Assembly (NCBI GenBank): GCA_041654215.1
Contig: JBAZDY010000028.1
Coordinates: 1 to 17,108 of the forward strand
DNA length: 17,108 nt
Reading direction: 5' to 3'
Origin: Undivivens sp041654215
Lineage (GTDB): Bacteria; Omnitrophota; Gorgyraeia; Gygaellales; Profunditerraquicolaceae
Positions within the stretch are counted from its first letter, which is position 1; every line of letters begins with the position of its first letter. Below, one piece after another: positions 6,818 through 13,877 of this stretch. Position numbers and translations under genes: made by a program. Below the pieces are notes generated by a model. It was not told where the DNA came from, ran no database searches, and saw only the letters and a program-made list of their open reading frames with translations.

Positions 6818-7724
6818 TTTGATCATATTGGGGGCCGGCCCCGCGGGGCTGACCGCGGCGATTTACGCCGGACGTTACAGGATGGACACTCTGGTTCTGG
6901 AGAAAGCGGCTCCCGGAGGCCAGATACTTCTTTCCGCGAGCATAGAGAACTATCCCGGTTATCCCGGCGGGATAGGGACCGCGGAATTGATGGAAAAATT
7001 CCGTCAACAGGCCGCGGACACGGGCGTCGTTTTCCAGACCGCTGAAGCCGGAGGGGTTTCTTTCGAGGACGGGGCGGTTCATATTGAGACTATGGAAGGA
7101 CGGTTCAGCGCCCGCAGTCTGATCATCGCCTGCGGGGCCGCGTCCAAGAGACTGGGCGTCAAGGGCGAAAAAGAATTGACCGGCAGGGGAGTTTCGTATT
7201 GCGCAACCTGCGACGCGCCTTTTTTTCGCGGCAAGGACGTGGTTGTGGTAGGCGGCGGCGACAAGGCGCTGGAAGAAGCCATATTCCTTTGCGAGTACGC
7301 CTCTTCCGTCACCGTGGTGCACCGGCGTTCCGAACTGCGCGCCGCCGGGATACTCCAGGAAAAGGCAAGGGCGCGGGCGGGACTAAAATTCCGTTACAAT
7401 GCGGTGCTGGAAGAGATAGAGGGGAAGAATCTTGTGGAAGCGGTCTCTTTGAAGAATACCTCCAGCGGTGAAAAAAGTTCTCTTCCCTGCCGGGGTGTGT
7501 TTATATTCGTGGGGATACAGCCGAACACATCTTTCCTGCGAAACCAGTTGCAAACCGATGAAAGCGGTTTTATAATCACCGGCCGCGGTATGGAAACTAC
7601 CCGGGAAGGGGTTTTCGCCTGCGGCGATTGCGTGAGCAAGAGCCTCTATCAGGTGGTTAACGCCTGCGGAGAAGCGGCGGTGGCCGCAGATTCCGCGCAC
7701 AAATATTTATTGAAGAAAGGTTGA
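6810..7724 (+). CDS. trxB: Thioredoxin reductase
   Basis: FAD-dependent NADPH:thioredoxin oxidoreductase, the expected partner of the thioredoxin at 1441. Residues 8-13 form the FAD dinucleotide fold (GAGPAG) and the redox-active site is CATC (C131, C134). The second nucleotide fold is GGGDKALEEA, where the family usually has GGGNSA or GGGDSA. HRRSELRA supports NADPH preference, and the C-terminal FAD motif is VFACGDC. Length is 304 residues. The GTG start at 6810 is supported by AAGGAGG (6797-6803) with 6 bases of spacing and overlaps lipA by 8 bases. Ferredoxin-linked reductases share the fold, but the intact HRRxxxR motif argues for NADPH. Confidence 0.93.
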   Translation: MRDLIILGAGPAGLTAAIYAGRYRMDTLVLEKAAPGGQILLSASIENYPGYPGGIGTAELMEKFRQQAADTGVVFQTAEAGGVSFEDGAVHIETMEGRFSARSLIIACGAASKRLGVKGEKELTGRGVSYCATCDAPFFRGKDVVVVGGGDKALEEAIFLCEYASSVTVVHRRSELRAAGILQEKARARAGLKFRYNAVLEEIEGKNLVEAVSLKNTSSGEKSSLPCRGVFIFVGIQPNTSFLRNQLQTDESGFIITGRGMETTREGVFACGDCVSKSLYQVVNACGEAAVAADSAHKYLLKKG

Positions 7725-7728
7725 ATTT

Positions 7729-9537
7729 ATGGGTAGGATCACTTTTGAACATAAAGGGCTCAACGACTGGGTCGCGGAGATGGCCGCCATGTGCAGGCCG
7801 GACGACATCGTGCTGATAGACGGAAGCCAGGAGCAGAAGAAAACTCTGGAAAGCAAATCGGCAGCCATGGGCGAGATACTACCGCTTAATCCCAAAGAAC
7901 TGCCGGGCTGTTTTCTGCACCGCACCAATCCCAACGACGTGGCGCGCACAGAGCATCTTACTTTTATCTGCACGCGCAAGCAGCACGACGCCGGGCCTAT
8001 CAATAACTGGATGCCGCCGCAGCAGGCTTACGATAAAGCGCGCGCTATCTTCACCGGCGCGATGTCGGGGCGCACAATGTACGTCATACCTTTCTCGATG
8101 GGACCCGTGGGGTCTCCTTTCAGCAAGGTGGGGGTGGAACTTACGGATTCGATATACGTGGTCCTGAACATGATTATAATGACCAGGGTCGGACTGCCCG
8201 TGCTTAATTTTCTGGGAAAGAATAACGAGTTCACAAAATGTCTGCATTCCAAGGCGGATTTGAACATAGACAGGCGGCTGATTCTGCATTTTCCCGAGGA
8301 TAACACCATCTGGAGCGTCGGCTCCGGTTACGGCGGTAACGTTCTCCTCGGCAAGAAATGTCTTTCCTTGCGCATAGCCAGCCATATGGCGGCAAGAGAA
8401 GGCTGGCTTGCCGAGCATATGCTGATAATGGGCGTCGAGCGTCCCAACGGACAGATCCAATACATCGCGGCGGCTTTTCCCAGCGCCTGCGGCAAGACCA
8501 ACCTGGCTATGCTCGTTCCGCCGGAGGGGCTGAAGCGCAAAGGGTACCGCGTCTGGACCGTGGGAGACGACATCGCCTGGATGCGCGTGGATACCGACGG
8601 TTCGTTATGGGCGGTCAATCCCGAAACAGGTTTTTTCGGCGTTGCTCCGGGGACGAACAGCAAGACCAATCCCAATATGGTGGAGGCCATCAAGCGTAAC
8701 ACTATCTTTACGAACGTTCTTCTCAAGCCTGACGGTACCGTCTGGTGGGAGGGCGCGGACGGGGAGGTCCCGGAGTCCGGAATAGACTGGCAAGGCAGAC
8801 CGTGGAAGCGCGGCGCGCAGGACGCAGACGGCAGGTCGGTGCTGGGGGCGCATCCCAACAGCAGGTTTACCACTCCCGTGGCGCAATGCCCTTCCGCAAC
8901 CTTCAGGCTGGAGCATCATCACGGCGTGCCTATCAGCGCCGTAGTTTTCGGCGGCAGAAGACAGCACCTGGCGCCTCTGGTTTACGAAACCTTCAACTGG
9001 AGGCACGGTGTTTTTGCCGGGGCCACTATGGGTTCGGAGCGTACCGCCGCTCAATACGGCAAGCAAGGAGAGGTGCGCCGCGACCCCATGGCTATGCTGC
9101 CGTTCTGCGGATACAATATGGGGCATTACTTCAGGCATTGGCTGAATATGGGGAAAAAAATGTCCAAGGCGCCCAGGATATTCCACGTGAACTGGTTCCG
9201 CACCGGGGCGGACGGAAAATTTCTCTGGCCTGGATACAAAGAGAACCTGCGCGTGCTGGAATGGATACTGGACAGATGCAACGGCACGGTAGGCTGTCAA
9301 AAGACCCCGATCGGTTACCTCCCGCGGCCGAAGGACATCGATATGACCAAGCTTAACCTCGCGGAAGGGGCGATTAAAAAACTGCTGGCGGTCAACAGGA
9401 AGGACTGGCTTGAGGAGCTTAAGGGCATAAAGGAATTCTTCAAGACCTTCGGCGACGACCTGCCGGAAGAGTTGTGGCAGGAGTATTACGCTTTGCATAA
9501 GAGGCTTACCGGCGGCAAGGCCGGAACCGGCAAATAA
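7729..9537 (+). CDS. pckG: Phosphoenolpyruvate carboxykinase (GTP)
   Basis: Interconverts oxaloacetate + GTP with PEP + CO2 + GDP. It serves gluconeogenesis, or PEP carboxylation in some fermenters. The 602-residue length and motifs are those of the GTP family, not the shorter ATP family. They include the specific P-loop FPSACGKTN (250-258, with the active-site Cys254), YGGNVLLGKKC, FGVAPGTNSKTNPN, and FGGRRQHLAPLVYE near the substrate site. The ATG is 4 bases after the trxB stop with AAAGG upstream. The tail after about residue 590 is Gly/Lys rich and unconserved. Direction in vivo cannot be told from sequence, but the neighbouring acetate and hydrogen genes are consistent with anaerobic PEP-oxaloacetate cycling. 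Confidence 0.96.
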   Translation: MGRITFEHKGLNDWVAEMAAMCRPDDIVLIDGSQEQKKTLESKSAAMGEILPLNPKELPGCFLHRTNPNDVARTEHLTFICTRKQHDAGPINNWMPPQQAYDKARAIFTGAMSGRTMYVIPFSMGPVGSPFSKVGVELTDSIYVVLNMIIMTRVGLPVLNFLGKNNEFTKCLHSKADLNIDRRLILHFPEDNTIWSVGSGYGGNVLLGKKCLSLRIASHMAAREGWLAEHMLIMGVERPNGQIQYIAAAFPSACGKTNLAMLVPPEGLKRKGYRVWTVGDDIAWMRVDTDGSLWAVNPETGFFGVAPGTNSKTNPNMVEAIKRNTIFTNVLLKPDGTVWWEGADGEVPESGIDWQGRPWKRGAQDADGRSVLGAHPNSRFTTPVAQCPSATFRLEHHHGVPISAVVFGGRRQHLAPLVYETFNWRHGVFAGATMGSERTAAQYGKQGEVRRDPMAMLPFCGYNMGHYFRHWLNMGKKMSKAPRIFHVNWFRTGADGKFLWPGYKENLRVLEWILDRCNGTVGCQKTPIGYLPRPKDIDMTKLNLAEGAIKKLLAVNRKDWLEELKGIKEFFKTFGDDLPEELWQEYYALHKRLTGGKAGTGK

Positions 9538-9562
9538 TCGCGGAATAGCGGTCGGAGGCGCG

Positions 9563-10462
9563 ATGGGAGAGCGGGCATTGTTATCTACCGATTATAAGGA
9601 ATTCCCTTTGTTCAGGAGAGGCAAGGTCCGGGACGTTTACGATCTCGGCGGCCGCCTGCTGGTAGTTTCCACCGACCGCATCTCCTGTTTCGACGTGGTG
9701 CTGAAAGAAGGGATACCCGGCAAAGGAAAAGTGCTTACCGCCGTCTCTCTTTTCTGGTTCTCTTTTCTGGCGGGAACCGTGAAACATCATTTTCTTTCCG
9801 CGGATGTTTCCGGTTATCCGCAGTCTCTGGGTCGTTACGCGCAGGAGCTCTCCGGCCGGTCTATGCTGGTCAAGAAAACCAAACCTCTGCCGGTGGAGTG
9901 CATTGTCAGGGGGTATCTTTCCGGTTCAGGCTGGAAAGAATACAAAAAGAGCGGTTCCATCTGCGGGGTGCGACTTCCCGCGGGGTTAAGAGAATCGGAA
10001 AAGCTTCCCTTCCCGATATTCACCCCTTCGACCAAGGCCGAGAGCGGGCACGACGAGAACGTCAGCGTGGATTACGTGCGGAAAATGCTCGGAGAGAAGA
10101 CCGCTTGCAGCCTGGAGGAAATGAGCCTTTCCATATACCGCCGCGCGGAGGCATACGCCGCCGCCAGGGGAATAATCATCGCCGACACCAAGTTCGAGTT
10201 CGGCCTCGACGGAGAGGAAATCATACTGATAGACGAAGTGCTTACCCCGGATTCTTCGCGTTTCTGGCCGGCGGATATGTATAAACCCGGCGGCCCCCAG
10301 CCGAGCTTCGACAAGCAGTTCGTGCGCGATTATCTGGAAGGCCTCGACTGGGACAAAACCCCCTCCAGCGTCCCGTCTCTGCCTCTATGTATCATAGAAA
10401 AAACGGGCCTTAAGTATCTCGAGGCCTGCAGCCGCCTGACGGGAATGGTGATTGACCTGTAA
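9563..10462 (+). CDS. purC: SAICAR synthase
   Basis: Phosphoribosylaminoimidazole-succinocarboxamide synthase: ligates aspartate to CAIR using ATP in purine synthesis. Motifs in order are RRGKVRDVYDL (ATP-binding N-lobe), STDRISCFDVVL, ECIVRGYLSGSGWKEYK, FTPSTKAESGHDENVS, ADTKFEFG and DEVLTPDSSRFWP. At 299 residues it is the long form seen in many bacteria and fungi rather than the ~240-residue E. coli type. The ATG has GGAGG (9554-9558) four bases upstream, a little close. It lies 25 bases after pckG, so it may share its transcript. No other purine gene is present. Confidence 0.96.
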   Translation: MGERALLSTDYKEFPLFRRGKVRDVYDLGGRLLVVSTDRISCFDVVLKEGIPGKGKVLTAVSLFWFSFLAGTVKHHFLSADVSGYPQSLGRYAQELSGRSMLVKKTKPLPVECIVRGYLSGSGWKEYKKSGSICGVRLPAGLRESEKLPFPIFTPSTKAESGHDENVSVDYVRKMLGEKTACSLEEMSLSIYRRAEAYAAARGIIIADTKFEFGLDGEEIILIDEVLTPDSSRFWPADMYKPGGPQPSFDKQFVRDYLEGLDWDKTPSSVPSLPLCIIEKTGLKYLEACSRLTGMVIDL

Positions 10463-10580
10463 GTGCCGGGGATGAGGCACAAAACACGGGATATGCAGCT
10501 TCACGCATTATGCGCGGCGAAATTAGAAGCGGGCTTTATCTTCTAAAAACCAGCACCTGACACTCAGCATCTGTCCTTAT
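10463..10580 (+). repeat. 118-base intergenic region with several short inverted and direct repeats
   Basis: No ORF is supported. Four small structures are visible. GTGCC/GGCAC (10463-10467 with 10476-10480) lies directly after purC. The near-perfect palindrome CGCATTATGCG spans 10504-10514. An inverted repeat TTAGAAG/CTTCTAA (10523-10529 with 10540-10546) has a 10-base loop. The direct repeats CAGCACCTG and CAGCATCTG start at 10551 and 10565. None is followed by a T-run, so no intrinsic terminator is claimed. The stretch could hold a weak promoter for the next gene, but no convincing -35/-10 pair was found. Confidence 0.4.
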
Positions 10581-11066
10581 ATGTCCCGGCATTATCTTAT
10601 CGACGGATATAACGTCGTCCGGCACCCGGATTTTTCCGGCTCCGGGAACGACGAGCGCAACGCGCTTCTTTCCTGCATCGTCAACCGTAGGCTTTGCGGC
10701 AGCATCAACAACCGGGTGGAAGTCTTTTTCGACGGCTACCCGCCTTCTTTCGGCTGGCAGTCACCCTATTCAGCGGTGCACGTGGTGTTTTCCGGCGATC
10801 ACAGCGCCGACGACGAGATCATCTCCCGGGTGGCTTCCTCTGCGCGCCCGCGTTCGTTCTGCGTGGTTTCTGCCGACGGAAGGATAGTTTCGGCCGCGCG
10901 CGCCTGCGGGGCCCAGATAATGGATCCCGCAGATTTCCTTACCGCCGGCCCTAAGAAGGGCCCGCATAACAGGGAAAAAGAAGAGCAGCGTCCGGTTACG
11001 CCGGTACAGCGCGAACGCATCAACGAAGAACTCGGCAGATTATGGCTCAAGAAGAAGGAAGAATGA
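10581..11066 (+). CDS. NYN-domain (YacP-like) putative RNA nuclease
   Basis: A 161-residue protein of the YacP/NYN family, PIN-like nucleases linked to RNA processing. It opens with the family signature YLIDGYNVV (D8). Further acidic residues are at FFDG (D51), SADDEI (D77/D78) and VVSADGRI (D99), giving the metal-binding set expected of an active fold. The C-terminal ~35 residues are Lys/Glu/Arg rich and probably disordered or helical. The ATG at 10581 places the domain at the usual position, though no good Shine-Dalgarno precedes it. The stop overlaps the next gene as ATGA. Substrate is unknown. Confidence 0.85.
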   Translation: MSRHYLIDGYNVVRHPDFSGSGNDERNALLSCIVNRRLCGSINNRVEVFFDGYPPSFGWQSPYSAVHVVFSGDHSADDEIISRVASSARPRSFCVVSADGRIVSAARACGAQIMDPADFLTAGPKKGPHNREKEEQRPVTPVQRERINEELGRLWLKKKEE

Positions 11067-11836
11067 AGGACGGCGGCGACTACATAAAGTTTCTCGGCAC
11101 GGCAGGGGCCCGTTTCGTGATGATCAAGCAGGTGCGCGCCTCCGGCGGCATCTGGGTTCATTCCGGAGGTAACAACGTTTTGATCGACCCCGGCCCGGGA
11201 AGCCTGGTGCGCTGCACTTCGAGCAGGCCGCGGCTGAATCCCTCCAAGCTGAACGGCATTATACTTACGCACCGGCATCTCGATCATTCCGGAGACATAA
11301 ATGTTATGATTGAGGCGATGACCGAAGGCGGCTTCCGGAAGAGAGGAGCAGTGTTCTGTCCTCCCGACGCCGTTTCAACCGATCCCGTAATACTGGAATA
11401 TCTGCGCGGCGTCCCTGAGCGTATCGAAATGCTCTCCCCGTTAAAATCATACAATGCCGGAGGATTCACATTCCACACTTCCATGCGCCACCGCCACCCG
11501 GCGGAGACTTACGGTATTAAATTCTCCGCGGGCGGCAGAAGCGCCGCTTTCCTTGCCGACACCGGTTATTTTAAAGGGCTGGAGGCTTTTTACGGGGGGG
11601 TGGACATACTGATCGTTTCCGTCGTTCTTGCCGAGCCGCGCCCGGGCATAGAACATTTTAGCCTGATTGATGTGGAGCACGTGCTTAGAGAATGCAGGCC
11701 GGGCCGTGCCGTGCTCACTCATTTCGGCATGACCATGCTCAAGAAAGACCCCCGCCGCGCCGCAGACGAATTGTCCGACCGCTGCGGCATACCGGTGCTC
11801 GCGGCTAAGGACGGGATGATGATGAGACTATCCTGA
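11063..11836 (+). CDS. Metallo-beta-lactamase-fold hydrolase
   Basis: The 257-residue MBL-fold protein has the binuclear metal motif THRHLDHSGD (H70, H72, D74, H75). A further His lies in MRHRHPAETYG, a bridging Asp in FLADTGYF and a last His in VLTHFG. The N-terminal FLGTAGARF resembles the opening of RNase Z-like/phosphodiesterase MBL proteins. That and the NYN neighbour make a role in RNA or cyclic-nucleotide hydrolysis possible but unproven. The start at 11063 was chosen for the ATGA overlap and AAGGAA (11055-11060) just upstream. An in-frame ATG at 11042 would add seven residues. Substrate cannot be read from the sequence. Confidence 0.85.
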   Translation: MKDGGDYIKFLGTAGARFVMIKQVRASGGIWVHSGGNNVLIDPGPGSLVRCTSSRPRLNPSKLNGIILTHRHLDHSGDINVMIEAMTEGGFRKRGAVFCPPDAVSTDPVILEYLRGVPERIEMLSPLKSYNAGGFTFHTSMRHRHPAETYGIKFSAGGRSAAFLADTGYFKGLEAFYGGVDILIVSVVLAEPRPGIEHFSLIDVEHVLRECRPGRAVLTHFGMTMLKKDPRRAADELSDRCGIPVLAAKDGMMMRLS

Positions 11837-12096
11837 ACCGTCATCAAATGGGGGACTTTTAGAACCCTGGATCCAACACCCGAACCGATTTCTGGCTTTG
11901 GGCTGAAGGGCAAAGAAATGGCTTTACTTTGGTTTTGGGTTGTGCTAAGTTATAGCCAATAGGCCCTTTGCGCATATGTTTGGAGATTTTCGCGAATCTC
12001 CTATGCGCGCTTCGGGATTACTTCGCGCAGTTAACTCATGCTTGCGCCTTGCAGGCGTTCCATAGAGTTATGCGCCCATATTAAGGAGGGATAAAC
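11837..12096 (+). other. Structured non-coding region upstream of the channel gene
   Basis: 260 bases with no supported ORF. The first half (about 11875-11940) has an imperfect fold in which CCGAACC can pair with GGTTTTGG around a CTTTG/CAAAG stem. The second half holds the element listed at 11970-12075. A weak -10-like TTATAG sits at 11950-11955 without a convincing -35. The region ends with AAGGAGG (12083-12089), an excellent ribosome-binding site 7 bases before the next ATG. It may be a leader RNA or a remnant of a small repeat element. Confidence 0.5.
11970..12075 (+). ncRNA. Candidate cloverleaf-like structured RNA or palindromic repeat element
   Basis: Closing stem: GCGCATA (11970-11976) pairs perfectly with TATGCGC (12069-12075). 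Inside it are three hairpins. The first is GGAGATT/AATCTCC (11982-11988 with 11995-12001), loop TTCGCG. The second is TGCGCG/CGCGCA (12004-12009 with 12024-12029). The third is AACTCATG with CATAGAGTT (12033-12040 with 12061-12069, one bulged A), with an inner CGCC/GGCG stem. A second copy of TATGCGC at 12002-12008 can compete for the same left arm, extending the first hairpin to 14 pairs with a 5-base bulge. It ends 7 bases before the Shine-Dalgarno of the channel gene. No known riboswitch or tRNA is recognised. Confidence 0.4.
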
Positions 12097-12777
12097 ATGG
12101 AAGGATGGAAAGCTTTGTTCTATGAACCGGCAAAGACGATTATTGCTGAGGTGGGCCATCTGCTTGTGAATGTCCTGGTTGTAGTCTTGATACTGCTTGT
12201 GGGATGGATTATCTCGCGGGTCATAAAAGTGGCCGTGACGCGCGGGCTGCGCGGAGTAAAGCTGGACACTCTCTCCGATAAAGTGGGTATGGACGGCCTG
12301 CTGGCTAAAGGCGGCATCAAGTATTCTTTATCGGAACTGATAGGGGTGCTTTGCTATTGGCTGTCTATGCTGGTGACCCTTATGCTGGCGATCAACGCCG
12401 TCGGACTAACGGTGGCGGTCGACCTGCTTAACCGGGTCATTTTGTATATTCCCAACGTGATAGCGGCGGTATTTATCTTCGTAGTCGGGATATTTATATC
12501 GAATCTGTTGAAGAATATGGTCTCGGCGGCAGCCAATAACGCCGGTCTTTCGGAGGGCCGGCTTTTAAGCCGGATAGTGGAAGTCATCGTGATGATCTTC
12601 GTGATAGCCTTGGCCATGGATCATCTCAATATCGGCGCCCGTATCGTCGAGTTGACCGTCGGTATAATTCTGGCTTCCCTGGGTCTTGGATTGGCTATTG
12701 CCATAGGGTTGGGATGCAAGGATATAATAGGAAGGATCGCCGGCGATTTCATAGAAAAGCTCTGGGCGCGCAAGTAA
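12097..12777 (+). CDS. Small MscS-related/TM-helix-repeat membrane protein
   Basis: A 226-residue inner-membrane protein with about five transmembrane segments (roughly 19-41, 80-104, 114-137, 159-174, 183-206). The last ends in GLGLAIAIGLGCKDIIG, like the pore helix of MscS channels (GLGLALGFGLQDLIG type). Repeats such as NRVILYIPNVIAAVFIFVVG match the conserved TM-helix domain of CmpX-like mechanosensitive channel relatives. The protein stops about 15 residues after the pore-like helix, so the cytoplasmic beta-domain and vestibule of MscS are missing. The start is secure: AAGGAGG with 7-base spacing. It is flanked by a long structured leader and its own terminator, so it is probably monocistronic. 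Osmotic or ion-channel function is inferred. Confidence 0.8.
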   Translation: MEGWKALFYEPAKTIIAEVGHLLVNVLVVVLILLVGWIISRVIKVAVTRGLRGVKLDTLSDKVGMDGLLAKGGIKYSLSELIGVLCYWLSMLVTLMLAINAVGLTVAVDLLNRVILYIPNVIAAVFIFVVGIFISNLLKNMVSAAANNAGLSEGRLLSRIVEVIVMIFVIALAMDHLNIGARIVELTVGIILASLGLGLAIAIGLGCKDIIGRIAGDFIEKLWARK

Positions 12778-12794
12778 AACTTCGCGCTTTTCTT
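12766..12794 (+). terminator. Intrinsic terminator of the channel gene
   Basis: A 9-pair stem with one bulged C is followed by TTTTCTT (12788-12794). The left arm is 12766-12775, the loop AAA is 12776-12778, and the right arm is 12779-12787. The GC-rich base (GCGCG/CGCGC) plus T-run is the classic rho-independent form. The stem includes the stop codon of the channel gene. It separates this gene from the hydrogenase operon. Confidence 0.75.
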
Positions 12795-12815
12795 CGGCGG
12801 CCTGAACGAAAATTG

Positions 12816-12843
12816 TTGACAGCACAGCCCGTTGTGATAATAT
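12816..12843 (+). promoter_or_regulatory. Sigma70-type promoter of the hydrogenase operon
   Basis: A perfect -35 TTGACA (12816-12821), a 16-base spacer and a -10 TAATAT (12838-12843) lie just after a terminator and before hndA. Transcription would start near 12850, giving a leader of about 190 bases. TTGTGA at 12832-12837 resembles half of a Rex site, but its partner half is missing. Confidence 0.7.
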
Positions 12844-12849
12844 AAGAGC

Positions 12850-13038
12850 CAACGCGGCAGCGCGCATCTGCGGAGCCGCGCCTCAGTCCTGCCGGATTTT
12901 TATCCGTTGCAATAGTCAAATTTTACACAACGACGTGTGGCCGGAACAAGCGTTTACGGCGCATCTGTTCAGGGCCATAGGTTTACTCATTTTTTTGATT
13001 CAAGGAATAGGCGCCGTTTTCGGAAAGGGCCTTCAAAT
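12850..13038 (+). other. Leader (5' UTR) of the hydrogenase operon
   Basis: Non-coding stretch between the promoter and hndA. Small hairpins: CGCGGC/GCCGCG (12853-12858 with 12875-12880) and CGGAT-TTTT-ATCCG (12893-12906). GCGCATCTG occurs twice (12862-12870 and 12959-12967). A 9-base palindrome TTGATTCAA lies at 12995-13003. Nothing matches a known riboswitch. A frame open from GTG 12937 runs into hndA but encodes an unconserved basic extension, so it is treated as leader. Confidence 0.5.
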
Positions 13039-13512
13039 ATGTGTTCAGAACATATCCTGGAACAGCTCAAACCCATCGTAGAGGACTGGAAGGGTAAAGA
13101 AGGCAACCTGATCATGCTGCTGCACGCCGTGCAGAATCATTTCGGGTATGTTCCGAGGGAAGTGTCGCTGCAATTATCCCGCCTGCTGGAGATTCCGCTT
13201 GCCCGTATCTACGAGGTCATCACCTTCTACAATTATTTCAAACTTGAACCTCCGGGGAAGCACAGGATATCCGTCTGCCTGGGGACAGCTTGTTATCTTA
13301 AAGGCGCTCCGGTCATACTGGAAGAGGTCAAGAGCATCCTTTCCGTAAAAGAAGGCGAGACGACCAAGGACGGGCTTTTTCATCTTGACGTCGTCAGGTG
13401 CCTGGGGTGCTGCGGTCTGGCGCCGGTTATGATGGTGGATGATAAAGTTTACGGCAAGGTTTCCAAGGGACAGGTAATGGAGATAGTTTCGAAATACGGT
13501 AAAGAAGGATAA
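13039..13512 (+). CDS. hndA: Hydrogenase NuoE-like [2Fe-2S] subunit
   Basis: The smallest electron-transfer subunit of a multimeric, NAD(P)-linked [FeFe] hydrogenase (HndA of Desulfovibrio, HydC of Thermotoga). The 157 residues have an N-terminal helical domain (HILEQLKPIVEDWKG, HAVQNHFGYVPREV, YEVITFYNYF). A thioredoxin-like [2Fe-2S] domain follows, with ligands C80 and C85 (CLGTAC) and C121 and C125 (CLGCC, plus an extra C124). The ATG at 13039 has GAAAGGG (13023-13029) about 9 bases upstream and gives the normal family length. First gene of a four-gene operon behind a strong promoter. A NuoE of respiratory complex I is the alternative, ruled out by the hydrogenase gene downstream. Confidence 0.92.
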   Translation: MCSEHILEQLKPIVEDWKGKEGNLIMLLHAVQNHFGYVPREVSLQLSRLLEIPLARIYEVITFYNYFKLEPPGKHRISVCLGTACYLKGAPVILEEVKSILSVKEGETTKDGLFHLDVVRCLGCCGLAPVMMVDDKVYGKVSKGQVMEIVSKYGKEG

Positions 13513-13517
13513 CGACA

Positions 13518-13877
13518 ATGGCGAAATTGACCCCTAAAGACATAGACGCTAAAATAGCCGCGGGGCTTGATGAGAGCGGAGACTGGATAAAGGTCGGGAT
13601 GAGCACCTGCGGTATGGCCGCCGGCGCGGGGGAGGTCTTCAGCACCCTGCAGCAGGAGGCTAAGAAACGCAATCTGGAAGTACGAATAAAGAAATGCGGA
13701 TGCCAGGGGATGTGTTACGCAGAACCCCTGGTGGAAGTGCATTGCGCCGGGCTGCCGGACGTCGTCTACGGCAGGGTGGACAAGGAGACGGCGATCAAGA
13801 TACTGGAGAAGCATATCTCCGCCAAGACGCTGGTAAACGATAATATTTACGAAGTCAGGACGAGAAGGCAGGCCTAA
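13518..13877 (+). CDS. hndB: Thioredoxin-like [2Fe-2S] ferredoxin subunit (HndB-like)
   Basis: A 119-residue stand-alone thioredoxin-like ferredoxin, matching HndB of HndABCD hydrogenases. The domain has MSTCGMAAGAGEV (C31) and KKCGCQGMCYAEPLVEV (C60, C62, C66), followed by YGRVDKETAIKILEKH. The CxxxC pair (C62/C66) and C31 are family positions. The fourth ligand is not obvious, and C60 is a candidate. It starts five bases after hndA with GAAGGA upstream and abuts hndC with no gap. It probably passes electrons between the NAD(P)H-binding subunit and the hydrogenase. Confidence 0.88.
   Translation: MAKLTPKDIDAKIAAGLDESGDWIKVGMSTCGMAAGAGEVFSTLQQEAKKRNLEVRIKKCGCQGMCYAEPLVEVHCAGLPDVVYGRVDKETAIKILEKHISAKTLVNDNIYEVRTRRQA

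Noticed and set aside
11970..12075. tRNA gene, suggested by the cloverleaf-like symmetry
   Set aside because: No T-loop GTTCRA consensus, no CCA-type acceptor end, stem lengths do not fit, and 106 bases is too long without a recognisable variable arm.
12832..12837. Rex-type operator in the hydrogenase promoter
   Set aside because: Only the half-site TTGTGA is present. The inverted partner TCACAA is absent at the required spacing.
12937..13038. N-terminal extension of HndA from GTG 12937
   Set aside because: The added 34 residues are basic and unconserved. ATG 13039 has its own Shine-Dalgarno and gives the family length.
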